From contig NZ_BAABKV010000001.1 of assembly GCF_039544005.1 (NCBI RefSeq), positions 1,302,001 through 1,366,000 of the forward strand: a DNA stretch of 64,000 nucleotides. The letters are read 5' to 3'. Position numbers and translations under genes: made by a program. Source of the stretch: Kitasatospora paranensis (GTDB lineage Bacteria > Actinomycetota > Actinomycetes > Streptomycetales > Streptomycetaceae). Positions 36,903-46,208 of this stretch are shown piece after piece. The first letter of the stretch is position 1, and every line of letters starts with the position of its first letter. The notes beneath the pieces are model-generated. The model saw only the letters and a list, made by a program, of their open reading frames with translations. It ran no database searches and was not told where the DNA came from.

Positions 36903-37248
36903 TCAAGAGACGGGCCCCGTCCTCGCCTGGGGCTGATCGCTGCTCTCCGGCAGTTCGATCGCCCGGGACACCTCACGAGCTCGGTCGGACCACGGCGCGG
37001 GCCGCAACGTGCTGCTGTCGAGACGAACGGCGGTGCGAGTACCGTGCGCGTGCGTGGTCCTGCCCCCGTCTGAACACACCCGAAAGCCTGCGGTGGCCGA
37101 AGCCCTGCCCACGGCAGAACTCCACCCACGCTCGCTCGACCCGGACCTGATACCGGCTGTTGTGCAGCATCCCCATCAGGTCCAGATCGTCGAAGTGGAC
37201 ATCCACGGGGACCAGGACCCCGATGTCGGTGCTCGGCTGATCGTTCAT
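36903..37248 (-). pseudogene. Hotdog (4HBT) thioesterase with an internal deletion
   Basis: The start at 37248 (MNDQPSTDIGVLVPVDVHF) is preceded by GAGGAG and the N terminus continues DLDLMGMLHNSRYQVRVERAW, the catalytic hotdog segment. After GQGFGH the frame breaks. A second frame resumes with the thioesterase C terminus (AGFRVCSDGGRTTHAHG, PWSDRAREVSRAIELPES). Some 40 codons of the core are missing between the two. The enzyme cannot fold normally, so this is a real loss, unlike the one-base breaks elsewhere. Confidence 0.72.
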
Positions 37249-37341
37249 GTTTCTCCTCACGATTCGCCACCCTGGGCGAGTTGACGGGGTGGATGCGGGT
37301 GCGGACCAGACCGACGAAGCCCGCGGCCAGGGGCTCCGGAC

Positions 37342-38631
37342 TCATGCCGCCCGGCGCAACGCTCGCCCGAGCACAGCCGGCCGCAACAGCTTCGACGGCG
37401 GATCGAGCAGGGCCAGGACCCGGATGAGCTGGGCCGCGACCGTCGGGTCGGTGGCCGCCGCGGCCATCAGCCGGCTCATCATGGCGCCCTGCATCTTCTG
37501 TGTCAGGTTCGCGGGGTGTCCCGGCTCGTTGGCCATCCCCCACGGCGCGGTCAGAATGCTCGTCGCCCGGGCGAAGAAGTCGGCGGCGACGTCGCGCCGA
37601 CCGGCTGAGAGCGTGTCGCGCAGCGCGCGGGCCTCGAGTGCCGCCACCGTCAGGCCCTGCGCGTTGACCGGGCTCAGCGAGCACAGCGCGTCCCCGACGA
37701 CGACCAGCCCGTCCGGAAGGCCGGCGAGTTGGTCGTACCGGCGCCAGCGGGTCGCGGGGAAGCGGTACGCGACGATGTCGCTGAGCGCCTCGGCACTCTC
37801 CAGTGCGGCGACCACGTCGTCCGGGGCCGCCGCGGCGACGAACTGCGCGAAGCCGGCCTCGTCGGTCGGCGGACGCGAGGCAGGGCCGGTCCCGGTGAGG
37901 GTCAGGACGTGTCGGCCGTCCTCGACCGCCAGCAACAGCAGTCCGCGGCCGCCTGCTCTGACGTTGCCGCCGATGAGCAGTGCCCGGCCGGGCTGGGGCG
38001 GGAGCCGGACGAGCCGGCTGGCGTAGGCGACGTCGATGTTGACGCGTTGCTCGGCGGGACGTTCGTGCCCGAGTTGCTCGAGCCAGGCCGGCGTACGGCT
38101 GCCCCGGCCCATCGCGTCGACCACCAGGTCGGCGTTCAAGGTCTCTTCGCTGCTGCTGGGCTCCTGCCGCAGGACACGGACGCCGGTGATCCGCCGGTCA
38201 TCACCGATCAGCCCGACGACGTCGGCGCCGAGCACCATCCGCAGGCCGTCCTGTTCGACCAGCCGCCGGCGCAGGTGGCGCTCGTAGAACGGCCGGGTGG
38301 CCTGGACGGAGTGGGCACCGACCGGCACCCGCGGCAGTTCGTTCCCGCAGAGGTAGAAGCGGTAGTCCGACAGCACATCCGCTACGACCGCGCCGTCGGC
38401 GCGCATCTCGTCGACCAGACCGGGAAAGACCTCGTCGACGACTCGCGCCCCGGCCGGCAGGAGGTTGTGGGCGTGCCGGCCGTGAGGGACGCCCCGGCGG
38501 TACTGGCCAGAGGCAGGATCGCGGTCGACGACCGTGACCTGACGGTAGAAGTTGGTGAGCACCGCGGCGCTGAGGAGTCCAGCGAAGCCGGCACCGAGGA
38601 CGACTGCGTTTTCGTTGTTTTCGTTTGGCAC
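37342..38631 (-). CDS. FAD-dependent oxidoreductase (aromatic/squalene-type hydroxylase family)
   Basis: The 429-residue protein begins MPNENNENAVVLGAGFAGLLSAAVL, an FAD-binding motif. It shows RGVPHGRHAHNLLPAG, LVVDAMGRGSRTPAWL and VVVGDALCSLSPVNAQGLTVAALEA, typical of the squalene-epoxidase-like flavin hydroxylases. Probably oxidises a hydrophobic or aromatic compound. It lies 40 bases downstream of the STAND ATPase gene on the same strand. A decayed copy of this junction occurs at 47428-47665. Confidence 0.88.
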   Translation of the reverse strand: MPNENNENAVVLGAGFAGLLSAAVLTNFYRQVTVVDRDPASGQYRRGVPHGRHAHNLLPAGARVVDEVFPGLVDEMRADGAVVADVLSDYRFYLCGNELPRVPVGAHSVQATRPFYERHLRRRLVEQDGLRMVLGADVVGLIGDDRRITGVRVLRQEPSSSEETLNADLVVDAMGRGSRTPAWLEQLGHERPAEQRVNIDVAYASRLVRLPPQPGRALLIGGNVRAGGRGLLLLAVEDGRHVLTLTGTGPASRPPTDEAGFAQFVAAAAPDDVVAALESAEALSDIVAYRFPATRWRRYDQLAGLPDGLVVVGDALCSLSPVNAQGLTVAALEARALRDTLSAGRRDVAADFFARATSILTAPWGMANEPGHPANLTQKMQGAMMSRLMAAAATDPTVAAQLIRVLALLDPPSKLLRPAVLGRALRRAA

Positions 38632-38670
38632 GGGATGAATGCTCGGCGCTTCCTCGTGCCCAGAAACAGG

Positions 38671-40657
38671 TCAGACGGTTTCCACCTGGTGTCCGTAGAC
38701 CTCACGTTCCCACATCCAGTCCGTGATGTGAGCCACCGCCAGGTCCCGGTGCCGGCGGTAGGTGCTGAACGACAGGTGCAGCGACTGGGCCACGTGCTCC
38801 TGCGAGCCGGCCGGGTGCAGGAAGGTGCGGTCGACGAGTTCGAACAGGCCGCGGCGGTCGGCCCGCAACGGCTCGGCGGCCATGGCGAGAAGCTCGTCGA
38901 GCCCTGAGCCGGAGGAGCGCACGACCCGCGATCGCATCAGCGGATTGCGCCGCAGTGCATGCGGCGTATGCAGATCGCGCAGCGCCGCGCGGACCGAATC
39001 GGTGAACTCGGCTTGGGAAAGGACGAGTTCGGCCGACTGCTCCTGCGCCGGCCGGGCCGGGGCACCCACCTCGCGGGCCGCGGTGAGTTCGAGCCACTCG
39101 GTGAGGCCGGTGCGCCGCCAGTCGTGGACGAAGACGGGGTAGGTGGTCCCCCGATCGTGTACGCCGCCTCGGCGGCCGGCCAGAAGTCCAGGTAGCCGAG
39201 TGTCGGCTCCCACAGTCCGGCATCCGCGTACGCCCCCACCAACGTCCAGGCCAAGTGGTCGCGTGTGAGGATGTCGAGGATCTGGCACACGGCGAACAGA
39301 GTCAGCGACGGTGACGATGCCTGGCCCCGGTCACGGTCGAGGAAGAACCGCCAGGCCCGTACGTGCTCACCGGGGCGTGCCGGGCCGTGCTGCTGGATGT
39401 ACTGCCACATGCTGTCGACGCACGGATCCACCCCGAGATCCTCAGTGCACAGGTCGAGGCATGCGGCGAACCCCTGCGGCTCCCCGGCCGGTCCGCGAAA
39501 GACCCGGAAGGCTCCGGGCTGGCGCCGTATCCAGTGCGCCGCCAGCTCGGCCTGCTCCGCCCCTGAGCGCGGGTCGTCATCTCGACGATCGCGGCCGCGT
39601 CCTGCGGCCGCAGGACATCGATGTGGTGATCGACGGGCCGTGCGGCCGCGACGTATGCCGCGAGCCTGGTCCGCGGGCAGGTCACGACGATGGCGTCGGC
39701 CAGTAGCCGTTGCTGCTCGCGTGGGTCCGGCGCCGAGCGGATCCGCGCGACCAGGTCGGCCCGCACGTGGGCGTGCATCTCGGCGTAGCGCTCCGGGTCA
39801 CGCCACCGCAGGTCGGCGTCGAGGACATCGCGGACCGTGTCGTGCAGGAACAGGCCGTACGGACCCTCCCCGACGAACGACAGCGTGCGCAGCCACGTGA
39901 ACAGCTCGCCTGCGCTGTCGCCCACCACGGACCGTAGGACGTTCTCGGTGATGACGTTGGCGTGCGCGCAGACTTCCAGCGCCAACCGATGGCGCGGGCT
40001 CGGCACCTCGTCCAGGGTGCGGGCCAGGAGACCGCGCACCACGTCGGGCAGATCCCCCAGCGTGCGCGGCAGAACGCCACCGCCCCGCCGCACCGCGTCC
40101 ACGAGCATGGACAGGGTGAGCGGGTGGCCGTGGCTGATCTCGAGCAGACGCTCGTGGAACTCGGCGGGAACGTCCTGCCCCGCCAGGTAGGCCCGGCCGT
40201 CACGCGGCGCGAGGTTGCGCAGCGCCACGACCCGGACCAGCTCGCGCCAGGCGGGATCGGCCAGCCACGCCGACGAGGGCGGCCGTCGCCCCGCGATCAC
40301 CACGACCGCATCGGCGGGCAGCCCTGGCACGAACTCCTCCCGCACCCAGTCGTCGATCGGGGCGAGCAGCTCGTAGGTGTCGAGCAGCAGCACCGCCCCG
40401 CCGCCGATGGAGTGCGCCTCGAGGGAACCCGGGACCGGCGGCACATCGCGGCCGTCGACAGTGATCGGATCAGCGCCCGCAGCCACGGCGACATCGGCCA
40501 GAACATCCAGCAACGCGCTCTTGCCGATGCCGCCAGGACCATGAAGAAACAGCACACCGCCGGCGCCCAGCATCGACCGAAACAGCTCGATCTCACCGCT
40601 GCGCCCCACGAAGGCTCGCCGCCGTAGGTCCCGCAGCCGCTGCTTGATGATCGTCAT
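38671..40657 (-). CDS. STAND-type ATPase with C-terminal helix-turn-helix-like region (two frameshifts)
   Basis: With one base restored near 39560-39563 and one near 39148-39152, the gene gives about 662 residues. It opens RAFVGRSGEIELFRSML, followed by Walker A LHGPGGIGKSALL and Walker B AVLLLDTYELL. A GRRPPSSAWL sensor-type motif and long helical segments follow. The C terminus, HVAQSLHLSFSTYRRHRDLAV, resembles a sigma4-type helix-turn-helix. It looks like the signal-transducing ATPase regulators of actinomycetes. Placed immediately before the FAD hydroxylase, it is probably its activator. Confidence 0.75.
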
Positions 40658-40786
40658 ACCGCGACACTACCCATCATCGAACGGCAGGTGCCCGCAGCCC
40701 TGGCGGCGACTGCCACAGGGGCGGCAGGCCGCGCCCGGACTCCGGTGCTCACGTCGGCCGGGGTTGGTCCTCAAGCGCGGATCCGC

Positions 40787-40823
40787 GGCAGGGGCGGCGC
40801 CTCGGCTGACCGCCGCCCCTGCC
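40787..40823 (-). terminator. Strong hairpin after the QorB-like gene
   Basis: GGCAGGGGCGGCG (40787-40799) pairs perfectly with CGCCGCCCCTGCC (40811-40823) around an 11-base loop. It begins three bases past the gene's stop codon. Confidence 0.75.
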
Positions 40824-40825
40824 CG

Positions 40826-41689
40826 TCACGGCGCTGTCAGTGCGTCGACGAGCCCGGTCGTCGGCCGGCCGAGGAGCCGGGAGAGATCGTCACCGACACG
40901 CGCGAACGTCCCTGCGGCGATGGTCTCGTCGAGATTCACCAGGAAGCTCGCCAATTCCCCGTTCACCCCGGAGCCGGTGAGCATCGCCCGCAGCTCGTCC
41001 GGAGCGACCGGCTTGTAGATGACGTCTCGCTCCAGGACGACGGCCATCGCTTCCGCGATGTCCGCGTAGGTGAAGTCCGTGTCGCCGGAGAGGCTGTAGG
41101 TGACGTTGTCGTGTCCCTCGGTGGTGGCAACGACGGCCAGTGCCTCGGCTAGGTCCATCCGGCTGGCTGCCGCGACCACGGCGTCGCCGGCCGCCGCGGC
41201 CATGATTCCGGTGTGGCGAGAACCCGCGAGTGCATGGATGTAGTTCTCGATGTACCAGGTGTTGCGGAGGATCGTGTACGTCAGCCCTGAGGCGATCAGA
41301 GCATCCTCTGTCGCCTTGTGGTCGGCGTTGACCTCGAACCGGTCATCGTCGGCTCGAACGCCACTGGTGTAGTAGAGGTGCCGGACATCCGCGCTCTTGG
41401 CGGCATCGATGACAGAGCGGTGTTGCGCGAGGCGGTTCGGGTCGCTGCCGGAGATCAGTACCACGTCGGTGTGCCGGGCGACCACTTCGGCGACGCCGGC
41501 CGCGTCGGACAGGTCGAGGGCGACAGTGTTGAACCCCGCGGACGCGAGCTCATCGAGGCGCAGCCGGTTTCGGCCCACCGCGGTGATCGACTCGGGAGCG
41601 GTCCCCCGGTCGAGCAGCGCGTTCAGGACGTGGTGGCCGAGTGAGCCGGTGGCTCCGAAGACCAGGAGGGACTTCTCAGGCACGGTCAT
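40826..41689 (-). CDS. NmrA/QorB-like NAD(P)H-binding oxidoreductase
   Basis: The 287-residue protein has LLVFGATGSLGHHVLNALL at the start, LYYTSGVRADDD, and ILRNTWYIENY, as in the QOR2/NmrA group of atypical SDRs. These reduce quinones or sense NADP(H) redox state. It overlaps the upstream VOC gene by 14 bases, so the two are translationally linked under the divergent MarR regulator. Confidence 0.85.
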   Translation of the reverse strand: MTVPEKSLLVFGATGSLGHHVLNALLDRGTAPESITAVGRNRLRLDELASAGFNTVALDLSDAAGVAEVVARHTDVVLISGSDPNRLAQHRSVIDAAKSADVRHLYYTSGVRADDDRFEVNADHKATEDALIASGLTYTILRNTWYIENYIHALAGSRHTGIMAAAAGDAVVAAASRMDLAEALAVVATTEGHDNVTYSLSGDTDFTYADIAEAMAVVLERDVIYKPVAPDELRAMLTGSGVNGELASFLVNLDETIAAGTFARVGDDLSRLLGRPTTGLVDALTAP

Positions 41690-42044
41690 GGATCGTCACC
41701 TGGTAGCTGTCGAGGTCGGCAAAGGTGAAGGTGCGGCCGAAGGGGCCGTCGATCGGTGCGGAGACGATGGTGTGGCCGTCGGCGACGAGAGCATCGTGGA
41801 TGGCCTGGGCGTCGGTGGCGTGCAGCCAGAGTGCGACACCGATACCGGGCTGGGGCACGGAGTCGAGGTCAGTGCCGGGCACGATGTCGCGGAGCGCGAA
41901 CGCGATCGGCTTGGTCTCGAAGACGACCGCGTGCGGAGGTCCCGCCTTCGAGCGGACGAGGCCGAGGTACTGCTCGTAGAACGCCTGCGAGGCGTCGAGG
42001 TCGCGCACCTGGAGCGAGATGAAATCGGGGCCGGTGACGGGCAT
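41676..42044 (-). CDS. VOC-family (glyoxalase/bleomycin-resistance/dioxygenase) protein
   Basis: The 122-residue protein begins MPVTGPDFISLQVRDLDASQAFYEQYLGL, a classic VOC beta-alpha-beta start, and ends with FGRTFTFADLDSYQVTIHDRA. VOC proteins bind metal and transform or sequester reactive small molecules. First gene of a leftward pair divergent from marR-type gene. Confidence 0.87.
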   Translation of the reverse strand: MPVTGPDFISLQVRDLDASQAFYEQYLGLVRSKAGPPHAVVFETKPIAFALRDIVPGTDLDSVPQPGIGVALWLHATDAQAIHDALVADGHTIVSAPIDGPFGRTFTFADLDSYQVTIHDRA

Positions 42045-42064
42045 GGCGGACTCCTTGTTCTTCG

Positions 42065-42106
42065 TGTCAGCTTACTGACACGAGCGAGTATGTCAGAATA
42101 CTGACA
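42065..42106. promoter_or_regulatory. Tandem MarR operators TGTCAG-N4-CTGACA
   Basis: Two copies of the same perfect dyad: 42065-42080 (spacer CTTA) and 42091-42106 (spacer AATA), centres 26 bases apart. The second touches the ATG of the MarR gene, so binding would block its own translation start region as well as the VOC promoter. Confidence 0.88.
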
Positions 42107-42564
42107 TGAGTCAAAGCGGCGACGGCATCGACCTGGACAAGTCACTGGGCTACCTACTGAAGGAGGCTTCGAGTGCCCTGCGCGCAGCCATGGAGGAGGT
42201 GCTGCGGCCGCTCGGCATGACGATCACGCACTACTCGTGCCTTGAACTGCTGGCTCAGAGGCCGGGCTTGTCGAACTCCGAGCTCGCACGAGGCGCCTTC
42301 GTGACACGCCAGTCGATGAACGTGCTGCTTCAGGCCCTGGAGCGAGACGGCTACGTGACCAGGCCCGCGGAGGCGCCAGTCGGGAAGGTTCTTCCTGCGC
42401 GACTGACGCTCAGCGGCCGAGAGAGCCTGGAGAAGGCGAGCAAGGCGGTCCGCTCCGTCGAAGTCAGGATGCTGGCCGGCCTGACCGAGGCCGAGCGGTC
42501 GGACGCACTCCGAGTACTACGGAGCATGATCCGTTCCCTGCGCGATGGCAGTACCGGCACATAA
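42106..42564 (+). CDS. MarR-family transcriptional regulator
   Basis: The 152-residue protein has the winged helix ITHYSCLELLAQRPGLSNSELARGAFVTRQSMNVLLQALERDGYVTRP and dimerisation helices at both ends. No cysteine is placed like that of OhrR. With the VOC and QorB-like genes it forms a probable electrophile/quinone response pair, controlled through the tandem dyads at 42065-42106. Confidence 0.9.
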   Translation: MSQSGDGIDLDKSLGYLLKEASSALRAAMEEVLRPLGMTITHYSCLELLAQRPGLSNSELARGAFVTRQSMNVLLQALERDGYVTRPAEAPVGKVLPARLTLSGRESLEKASKAVRSVEVRMLAGLTEAERSDALRVLRSMIRSLRDGSTGT

Positions 42565-42830
42565 CCGGGCTTCCCGATGGGGCGCAGATCACAGCGATCA
42601 CAAGTATGAGGCAATCACCGATACGACCAGGTCGGCCACCACCATCTGCAGCCGCGGCCACGAGTGGATACGGCTGGGCGATTTCGCCCAGTTCAAGCTG
42701 ACCATTGATGCCTCCTTCGACCTCGCCGACACAACCATCGCCGTGCGTCGTCTGACCCGGCGGTCCTGGGACATCTCACAGCTGGGCCTACGCCCGAACC
42801 GCCGGCCGTGGTCCTTCGGCTCCGTTCTGG
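42565..42830 (+). other. Possible remnant of a transposase-like sequence
   Basis: The forward frame around 42690-42820 reads SFDLADTTIAVRRLTRRSWD and LGLRPNRRPW, which resembles C-terminal stretches of Streptomyces transposases. No start, no complete domain and no terminal repeats are visible. It may be chance. Confidence 0.25.
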
Positions 42831-43687
42831 TTACTTCCGCAGATCGGCACGGAGGAAGGGAGCAAGGAGCGCGAACAAGGTGTCGGGGCGGTCGAGGGGA
42901 ATGATGTGACCGCAGTCCTGGAGATGGTGCCCGACCAGGTCATCTGCGATGGGACGGAGTTGGCGTTCGAGCCCGGTGCCGACGGGGTGAGAGCCGACGG
43001 CCATGGTGGGCATGGTCAACCGTGCCGTCGCGACGGCGTCTTGGATCTGTTGCGCGCTGATGGGCAGGGCCCGGTAGTAGGAGAACGCGCAGCGCAGCGC
43101 GTCGCTTCCGGTGTACGCGCGGACGAAGGCCGCGCGTATGTCGTCGGGTACTCCGCGCCCAAGCGTCCCCGAGTCGAGAAACCAGTCGATGTACGGGGCC
43201 TCGTTGCCGGCCAGGACTGTCTCAGCGAGGCCGGGGACAGCGTGGAAGCCGAACCACCATGGGGTGCCGCCCGCGACGACGTGTTCTGCTCCGGGCAGGC
43301 GGCCGAGCAGTGCCTCCATCACGACCAGGCGCCGGACCAGACCAGGCCGGCGCAGCGCGAGCAGGACGGCCGGGCGGTGCCCGCACCGATGCCGATCACC
43401 GCCGCCGACGGCTCGCCGAGTGCTTCGAGGAGCCCTTCGGCGTCGGCGGCCAGGGTGCCTGCGTCGTAACCCTCGACGGGACGCGCGCTGGCACCGAAGC
43501 CTCGCAGGTCCGGGGCGATGACCCGGTACTGCCCGGCCAGTCGATCAATGATGCCGCTCCAGAGTTGCCAGGTGTGCGGGAAGCCGTGCATGAGGAGAAC
43601 TGCAGGTCCCTCGCCGGCGATTGCGACGTTGAGTTCGACGCCGTTCGTTGCGACGCGGTGCAGTGTCGGTGCGGTGGTGGCGGGCAC
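42831..43687 (-). CDS. Alpha/beta hydrolase, epoxide hydrolase/dehalogenase type (frameshifted)
   Basis: With one base restored at 43372-43374 the gene gives about 285 residues. It starts at GTG 43687 after AAGGAG. The HGFPHTWQLW oxyanion motif, APDLRGFG, the elbow-like VIGIGAG and the late HIIPLDRPDTLF with catalytic His are visible. The nucleophile elbow reads GIGAG, with Gly in the nucleophile position in place of the usual Asp or Ser, so its activity is uncertain. It is divergent from an HxlR regulator. Confidence 0.82.
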
Positions 43688-43714
43688 GACGACTCCTTCA
43701 TGTGATTACTATTG

Positions 43715-43737
43715 GTTACCTAAGAACGATAGGTAAC
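43715..43737. promoter_or_regulatory. Inverted repeat GTTACCT-N9-AGGTAAC
   Basis: Perfect 7-base arms at 43715-43721 and 43731-43737 in the A/T-rich divergent region, between the alpha/beta hydrolase and the HxlR gene. Suitable as the HxlR operator. Confidence 0.7.
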
Positions 43738-43787
43738 TGTCTGCCTGTCATCTAGACGGCACTTTCGGGGAAGGTGGTGAGCCACAG

Positions 43788-44198
43788 GTGACCGCACGAG
43801 GAGCTCGGGCCGCCGGTCGTGGGGTACGCGGCGATCTGTTCGATCCCCATTGCCCGACGCGGCAGTTGCTGGACCGCATCGGCACGAAGTGGACATCCAT
43901 GGCCGTCAAGACCCTCGCCGAGGCCACACCGGGCGAGGTGGGCTTCGCGGAGCTCAGACGCCGGATGCCTGGCGTCTCTCAGAAGATGCTGTCCGTGACG
44001 TTGCGAAGCCTGACCCGCGACGGGCTGGTGTCGCGCCGGGTCGAACCGACCGTGCCGCCGCGGGTCTTCTACCGAATCACCGGACTCGGGCTGTCCCTGG
44101 AAGCCGCGCTCGCAGGGCTTCGGACCTGGGCCGAGGAGCACATGGCCGAGATCGACCGCGCCAACGAAGTCGTCGACCAGGAAGCCGACGAGAGATAG
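43788..44198 (+). CDS. HxlR-family transcriptional regulator
   Basis: The 136-residue protein starts at GTG 43788. HxlR features are present: CPTRQLLDRIGTKWTSMAVKTLAE, FAELRRRMPGVSQKMLSVTLRSLTRDGLVSRRVEPTVPPRVFYRITG. A Cys at the start of the winged helix (DPHCPTR) is the redox-sensing position in many members. It is likely to control the divergent hydrolase. Confidence 0.9.
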   Translation: MTARGARAAGRGVRGDLFDPHCPTRQLLDRIGTKWTSMAVKTLAEATPGEVGFAELRRRMPGVSQKMLSVTLRSLTRDGLVSRRVEPTVPPRVFYRITGLGLSLEAALAGLRTWAEEHMAEIDRANEVVDQEADER

Positions 44199-44215
44199 GC
44201 AGGCCGCTTTCGCGC

Positions 44216-44950
44216 TCAGCACTGGTAACTCGGGTACTCGATGCAGCCGGCGACGCAGTCTGGTGCCACGTAGAGATTGGTGTCCTGCGTCGCCTTCATC
44301 ACCTCGGGCTGGGCGGACTTCGGCAGGCAGTTGGTGACGTTGCGGGAGTGTCGACCAGCTCTGGGTCGGGCATGCCACGTCGGCGGCAGTCGCGCAACAG
44401 GTCGGCCCACGACTCGGTGGACTCCCGCAGGCCCTCGGCGAGGGCGATGAGCTCCTTGGTGCCGTCGAGGCGAACGCCGAGCAGGACCAGGACGCATGAG
44501 TGGGCCTGGCCGAGCCGGACCTTGGGATGCACCCCGTCGGCCCAGAAGTGGACGAAGTCGCGGTCGGACAGGTCGCGGGCCTGGAAGGAAGCGTGGTCGT
44601 CGGTCCACTGCTTCGTCACCGGGTGAGCAGTCGCGGCCGACAGGCCGGCGGTGCCGCCGAGGAACTGCTCCAGGGCGGGGACGAAGTCGCCGGAGGACAG
44701 GCCGTACAGGTAGAGCAGCGGCAGGCTTCTGAGATTTTCGGGGACTTGTGGCACCACCGCGCGAGGATCTTGGAGGAGAACCGCTTGCGCTCGCCGGTCT
44801 CCTCGTCGACGCGTCGGTCGTTGACCCGCAGCGCGGTGACCCTGGACTCGGTGGAGCCGTCGTCGGTGACTACGTCGAGCGCGGGCGTCCCTTCCCGACC
44901 CGCGCTGCAACGTGGGCCTACTCCGTGACCGTCACAGGATCGATCGGGAA
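44216..44950 (-). pseudogene. Degenerate IS256-family transposase with internal deletion
   Basis: In shifting frames the reverse strand encodes IS256 pieces: RVNDRRVDEETGERKRFSSK, LPLLYLYGLSSGDFVPALEQ, LSDRDFVHFWADGVHPKVRL and LRESTESWADLLRDCRRRGM. A jump then leads to RNVTNCLPKSAQPEVMKAT, which normally lies well downstream in the transposase. So the core is deleted and the frame broken at several points. The catalytic Asp in ADGVHPKV remains but the third acidic residue region is gone. It is inactive. Confidence 0.78.
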
Positions 44951-45036
44951 GGTACGCCTGCAGCGTTCCACCCCGATGTCGATCCACAGGTCTTGAGCAT
45001 TGCTCGCCGATCACAAGTCCCGCGAGAACGACAAGG

Positions 45037-45986
45037 TCATGCGGACAGCGTGACCACGTGCTTGCCAACGGCGCCACCGCGCTCGAATGCCTCGTGCGCC
45101 GCAGCGATTTCCGCGAGCGGGTACATGCTGTCGACCACCGGACGCAGTGCACCCGAGGTGACGTGGTCGGCCACGTCGCTCAACAGGGCGCTGCCGGGGT
45201 TGGCGCTGAAGGTGCGGATGCGACGGGGACCGTGCACGCTCGACGCGGCGATCGCAGCCAGCGCAGGCAGCGACAGTCCGACCGTGACCATTCGGCCGCC
45301 TTTTGCCAACCGGCCTCGGTAGCGGTGCAGTTCCGTGCCGACGGTGTCGACGATGACGTCGAACGGGCCTATCCGGTCCGAGGTGGTGGAGCGGTAGTCG
45401 AGGACCTCGTCGGCACCGAGTCCGGTGAGAAGTTCCGCATGATGGTCGCGGGCCAGCGCGGTGACATGGCCGCCCATCGCGTGGGCCAGTTGCACGGCGG
45501 CGGTGCCGACTCCGCCGGCCGCGCCCCGCACCAGGACCCGTTCCCCGGCAGCGACGTGAACGCTGTCACGCAGCGCGATCAGCGCCGTGGCGCCCGCCAC
45601 GACCAGGAAGCCGCGCCGACCGACGAGAGGCCCGCCGGAGCATGCGAGATACGGTTGGCTGCCACCGTGACGTACTCGGCCGCACCCGCGGTGACATGCC
45701 GCTGCCGGGGGTGCACGATGCCCCAGACCCTGTCGCCGGCCCGGTAGCCCTGGACGTCGGCGCCGGTCTCGGCGACGGTGCCCGCGAAGTCCAGCCCCGT
45801 GCCGATCGGGAACCGACGTCCCGACACTATCTTCAACTCCCCCGTGCGGAAGATCACATCGTGGCCGTTCACGCTGGTCGCCTCGACCGACACCAGTACC
45901 TCGCCCGCACCGGGAGCGGGACGGTCGACCTCGTTGACGCGCAGGACGTCCGCCGCGCCGTAACTCATGATCTGAACGGCCTTCAT
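45037..45986 (-). CDS. Zinc-free quinone oxidoreductase (MDR family) (frameshifted)
   Basis: Restoring one base near 45608-45611 gives about 316 residues. The N-terminal GroES-like fold begins MKAVQIMSYGAADVLRVNEVD. The nucleotide-binding motif is VLVRGAAGGVGTAAVQLAHAMG, followed by LGADEVLDYR and VVDSMYPLAEIAAAHEAFERG. These enzymes reduce quinones or alpha,beta-unsaturated carbonyls with NADPH. It borders the IS256 remnant. Confidence 0.85.
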
Positions 45987-46208
45987 GTCGCAATCCTTCC
46001 GTGACCGACTATGGTGCCTTTGATGCTGGAACCCGGACGCGACATCACGGCCGTTCCCCTCTTCCTATGTCCAGAAGACCCACCCTCGTCGGCCCGGCCC
46101 GCGTCACACTGCTGCAGTGACCACGGCCTGCTCGCCTTGAGGGAAGCCCCCATCGTGAACTCGCGGAGTTTCTGCGCCCCGCTGAACCCGGCCCGCGGCG
46201 CGGTGTCG

